DNA of 64,000 bases, from contig OW799234.1 of NCBI GenBank assembly GCA_941918925.1, forward strand, positions 129,932,895 to 129,996,894, read 5' to 3'. Numbering within the stretch: the stretch's first letter is position 1; the number at the start of each line of letters is the position of its first letter. The position numbers were made by a program, and so were the translations under genes. The notes below the pieces were generated by a model, which made no database searches, had not been told where the DNA came from, and saw only the letters and a program-made list of their open reading frames with translations. This document shows positions 59,799-64,000 of the stretch, one piece after another. The stretch is from Phyto melanocephala. Lineage: Eukaryota; Arthropoda; Insecta; Diptera; Rhinophoridae.

Positions 59799-60159
59799 AT
59801 TACAAAAAAAAAAAATATTAAAATTAAGAAAAAAATAATAAAAAAAACTACAAAAAAAAAAATTTAAAAAAATTAAAAAAAAAATTTAAAAAAATTTTTT
59901 AAAAATTTTTCTAAAAAAATTTTTTAAAAAAATTAAAAAAAAAATATAAAAAAAAATAATAAAATATAAATAATATATTAAATAAAATAAAATTTTTTTG
60001 GCTCAGCTGGGATTCGATGCCACATTTATTCTAACGTGTACGTATGCACGTATTTTATATGGTATGAATGGTGATACAAACAATTGTTATTGCATGACTA
60101 CACGTTGTGAAGGGTATATAAGATTCGGCACGGCCGAATATAGCACTGTTACTTGTTTT
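59799..60159 (-). mobile_element. Family B left end, reversed, with inverted middle (B4, part 2)
   Basis: An A/T-only tract (59799-59995) is followed by GGCTCAGCTGGGATTCGATG (60000), then GTGTACGTATGCACG, GATACAAACAATTGTTATTG, CACGTTGTGAAGGGTATATA, palindrome ATTCGGCACGGCCGAAT and the reversed terminus GCACTGTTACTTG. The terminus is in reverse orientation while the A-rich tract and tRNA-like fragment are in forward orientation, so the middle of this copy is inverted relative to its ends. Confidence 0.6.
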
Positions 60160-60560
60160 CACTGCAAATGTTTTTTAAGCATGTACACATTACTGAAATA
60201 TGTTAATTTTAATTTTTTTTCCTTTTTTATTTGTTTTTCCTTTTTTTTATGTGATCGAAATATGAAGTCTTTTTTTTAATCGAAGCGGTGAATCAGTCAC
60301 CATGAGTTGAAAAAAAAGAGGGCTTTATAGATAGTTTGAAAAAGGAATCTCGTGATCTTGTAATGAAGTATAAATAATAATTTTTGTTTTATATTTTAAT
60401 AATACAAATAATAAAATAATTTTGCGTTTAAGCATGTGAAACACAGGTTAATATTGAAAAAATTTATATTTCACTCAATCGCTAACGTGGACATTTTCGC
60501 TAGTATGAACTGATTTGGTTTTAATTAGTTCACGTTAGCGCGAGTCCACTGCACGCAAAG
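60160..60560. other. AT-rich spacer
   Basis: No gene or element recognised between two repeat copies. Confidence 0.5.
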
Positions 60561-63281
60561 AAACAAGTAAGAGCACTATATTCGGCTGTGCCGAATCTTT
60601 TATACCCACCACCAATTTTGTGTACATTTAAAGCACAATATTTATTATTTTGTTAATCGCTATAGAATAATCTCTTTATAATAAAATATGTATCACTTTC
60701 TTTGTAGAGGGTGGTTAAATTTTAAGGGCCCATGTTTAAGGTGAACCACATCTAAACTTCAACTTTTTTCTTGTATTTCATTTGACATTTCTGAATCTCA
60801 GACTAACTCAATTTGAACCGTGGAAAGATACGCAATCGAGCAACGCTTTTAAATATTAAAGATTTTTATAAAAATGGGCGTTCAAATCAAAATGCATTTT
60901 GTGCACTTCGTGATTCTTTTGGTCAACATAATCGTTCGAATTCGTCCACAATTGTGAGAATTGTAAAAAATATTTAAATGTCTGCAAAGCAGGTCTGTGT
61001 GAAATGTGAAAACATCTGTGAATGCCATCTTAGTTCGTTGAACGGGAAACATTGCTGTTTTTCACGATAACATGACAAAAGAGCAAGCAACCTCGACTCA
61101 TCATCGTGCCCAACAATCGAGCATCAACAGTGTCATTGAAAATGAAATGTGCCGCCTAGGTTGGGGGGCCATTTGGCCGATATTTTGTTCCATACATAAT
61201 TGAAGCATACAAATATTATCATTATAAAAATAAATGATAATAATTTCATAATAGTTTTATTTAAAATCAACATAGTCCCTTAAAATTAAACCACCCATTA
61301 TAACTTCGGTATGCTAGTAAAATGTTTTCGTAAATTTAGTCTTTCAATGAAAGTGGCCGTTGAAATACGCGTGTCAATAAAGTTTCTGCTAATAAACATA
61401 ACTTAGATATTTCAATATAGTCCTTTAGTATTCCAAAATCTTTATTCATAGAGAATTTACATGAATTTAAGAGGAAGAAAGTGAATTTAAGGTTAAATTT
61501 TAAGGGCCACAGGTTGATTTAAAATATACATTCTCAGCATTTTTCTAAAACGGGAAATTTATTAGTAAGATTTTGATTTTTAAACTTCTATAACATTTTG
61601 CTTTTAAAAGATTTTCAAACGAAATAAGTTTTGTATAATTTTAAAATTTGTTAGCCATTAGTACATGAAAATAAATTGTTTATAATGTTTAGAGATAATT
61701 TTTTTTTTACTTAGGTCAAAATTTTCCTAATTTCCCATTTTTAATAGAGCATAACTTCAGGAGAACATAAGCATAAGTTGTTAGCATGCCATCTAGTAGT
61801 TGCTAGTAGAGTCATCTATCTTATCATCTTTATCTTATATTTAGCTACAGTACAATAAATGGCACAGTGTAAGATGAATAAATGCTAATATATATGACTA
61901 ATATATTTTTATAAAAATTTAAGGAAAAAAGTGTGCGTGGCACATCTATTTTCCGTTATAACGAAGACTTTGACCAAAAAGCCATGTTTGCAAAATTTTA
62001 GAATCGTACATATAGTTTTGTCAGTTTTATTACGTTTTAAATTTGAAATATACACTGTGCGGTATAAATTTTCGTACATTTTTATCTATAACTCTTTTCC
62101 TAATTCATAGATTTAAGCGATTTTCAGGGAAAAATATTTTTGTGACTCGATAAATATATATTCGAAGTTTCATGACTCTACGTTTATGCGTCTGGACACA
62201 ATTCAAAAGTGAAAGTGGGCGTTATAGTAGGCGTGTCAAAGTTGTTTTTGCTAATGAGTACAACTTAGGTGTTTCAATACAGTCCTTTATTATTCCAAAA
62301 TCTTTATTAATAGAGAAATTATATGAATTTTAGGTAAAACGTTATATGGGAGGTGGGCGTAAAAGTGGGCGTGGCACCTTAATTTTTTGGCATAGTAATG
62401 AAATTGCCTAGGGGGATAGACGTAGCAAAATTTATCATCATACCTTTAATTTTAGCGGTTTTATGAGCTTTTAAATTTCATTAACGGTAGATAACGTGAA
62501 AAGTGGGCGTTATAGTAGGCGTGTCAAAGTTATTTTTGCGAATGAGTACAACTGAGGTGTTTCAATATAGGCCTTTATTATTCCAAAATCTTTATTAATA
62601 GAGAAATTATATGGATTTTAGTTAAAACGTTATATGGGAGGTGGGCGTAAAAGTGGGCGTGGCATATTGATTTTCCGTTACAAGAAAGCGCCTCACCAAA
62701 AAACAAAGTGTGCAAAATTTCAGAGTCGTACATCCAATTTTGTTGCTTTTATGACGTTTTTGTTTTTAAATATACCGAAAAATACACTGTGCGGTATAAA
62801 TTTTCGTACATTTTGATCGATAACTCCTCTCCTAATGCATAGATTTAGACAATTTTCGGGGAAAAATATTGCCTTTACCCAGAAAATATATATTCGAAGT
62901 TTCATGAGTCTACGTTAAGGCGTTTGGACACAATTCCATTTTATTCGATGTTTGAAGGACACGGTTTTTTCGACCTACTCTTGCTTTTCGAGCTATAACT
63001 CTCTTCCTAATATTCCGATTTAGCCCATTTTCAATACCAAACAAACCTTGTCTATAAGAAAGATTCTGGCAAAATTTGCCCCCCCTAGCTTTTTCGGTGC
63101 GACCTCTATCGTGCTTTCAACAGACGGACAGACGGACGGACATAGCTAGATCGTCATAAAATCAAACCCCGATTCAGAATATATATACTTTATGGGGTCT
63201 AAAATGGATATTTCGATGTGTTACAAACGGAATGACAAAATGAATATACCCCCACCATGTTTTTGGTGGCGTGTATAAAAA
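60561..63281 (+). mobile_element. Family A composite element (A4)
   Basis: Left end AAACAAGTAAGAGCAC and palindrome as in A3, and the first 200 bp match A3 closely. The body then diverges, with an unrelated A/T-rich segment at about 61500-61920. An older 3' body (TGTGCGTGGCACATC to TTTATGCGTCTGGACACAAT) ends near 62203 without its GTCY tract or hairpin. It is followed directly by a fresh set of 288-bp units (landmarks 62349 and 62637) and a complete 3' end with GACGGACAGACGGACGG and GGTGGCGTGTATAAAAA. Thus one left end is followed by two successive 3' bodies of different age. Confidence 0.7.
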
Positions 63282-63282
63282 T

Positions 63283-64000
63283 ATGGTTGTGGTAACCATA
63301 ATCGAAGAGCAAAATACTATGATTGAATTGTATCATTATGGTTAAAACATATAATGGTTACCGGTTATCATTTTTATGTTTAATTAAAGTATCATTCAAT
63401 AATCCTATATATGACTTTAATTGAAATCGACAATCTCTGCTTTTTTACAGCAAATTATTGTCTTTTGCTGTAACATACACATATTGATTGTACTTAACAA
63501 TGTAATTGCAATTTTTGTACCAATATTTTTTTATATTTTCTCGTTTATTTTTAAATTTTCTTTAATTTTTTTAAAATTTTTGTTAATTTTTTGACATCTC
63601 AAACTTTTAAAATAATAAAAATTTATTCAGCAAGAAGAAGAACAGTTGAAATCAAATTATTATTTAAAAAAATCATAGCTTGATTAATTTGTAATCATAC
63701 TGTTGTCTCACTTATTATTTTATGATTAATGATGATTCTTAATGCTTTTGAATATAATGTTATTTTTGTCAAATAAATTTTTTAAATCATACTATTTTTA
63801 AATGATAACTATTTTGAAATTTTTACGAAAAGTAAACATTAAATGATACAATTCAAACAAATGTTTGATTATCGTGACAAAATATATGATGAAATGAAAC
63901 AAAAATAACTATTACTTGTTTTCGACAACCAAATATTGTTTTAGAAAAAATAATATGACGGTCGTGATCATGTCGTAACCATGGTTTTTCTTTGCGTGTG
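63283..64000. repeat. Inverted-repeat region, possible foldback element running off the window
   Basis: TTGAATTGTATCATT at 63323-63337 is repeated in perfect inverse at 63842-63856. AACCAT/ATGGTT motifs recur at 63283-63300, 63337, 63354 and 63978-63986, and GGTTACCGGTTATC near 63357 is nearly self-complementary. The interior is A/T rich with no coding capacity. Ends were not fixed. Confidence 0.35.

Overview
The window reads as nuclear, AT-rich, non-coding DNA from a higher fly (Brachycera, most likely a calyptrate such as a blow fly or house-fly relative). The basis is the repeat content: (GTCY)n-bearing interspersed elements of the type described in Diptera as mini-me/INE-1-like, decayed mariner-like transposases, ATAT-flanked Ty3/gypsy-type solo LTRs and a hAT-type element with an 8-bp target duplication. 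No complete host gene, rRNA, functional tRNA or CRISPR array was recognised. Long runs of A/T with scattered microsatellites look like an intergenic region or a very large intron. The only host-like coding candidate is an 18-codon exon-like stretch at 42661-42714 followed by a good splice donor.

The dominant inhabitants are three related but internally different repeat families, called A, B and C here. All share a left terminal module (AACAAGTAAGAGCAC, then the palindrome ATTCGGCTGTGCCGAAT, then TATACCC) and a right half with a (GTCY)n tract ending in a TATACCC hairpin. Family A copies (19846-21110, 22561-25000 reversed, 53598-54816, 57343-59798, 60561-63281, plus 3' relics at 15838 and 47735) carry tandem 288-bp units rich in CACGCCCAC motifs. 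Family B copies (7356-8050, 9240-9607, 13972-14565, 51079-51888, and 56913-57342 with 59799-60159) carry a tRNA-like fragment next to an A/T-rich tract. Family C copies (4003-5010, 11560-12340, 16603-17610, 43888-44718) carry GACGCCATCTTG modules.

A second layer is DNA transposons. Mariner-like elements, all broken, lie at 8404-8580, 29276-30560, 32925-33847, 39229-40220 and 41560-42015. Three short deletion derivatives of one family (29460, 40849, 48128) have matching GGTCCGCC-type ends and TA duplications. A hAT-type element spans 22190-25516. Several palindromic MITE candidates (5758, 6731, 10045, 14020, 28938, 47281) and one non-LTR retrotransposon relic (27560-27790) complete the set.

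Nesting gives a relative history: family A sits inside a hAT element (22190-25516) and apparently inside a B element (56913-60159); a 129-bp MITE sits inside a B element (14020-14148); a 288-bp mariner derivative sits inside an older mariner relic (29460-29747). The two full-length A copies at 22561 and 57343 look nearly identical and differ in length by exactly two 8-bp (GTCY) units, which suggests recent mobility. Family letters are local labels; external family names are from memory and were not checked by any search.
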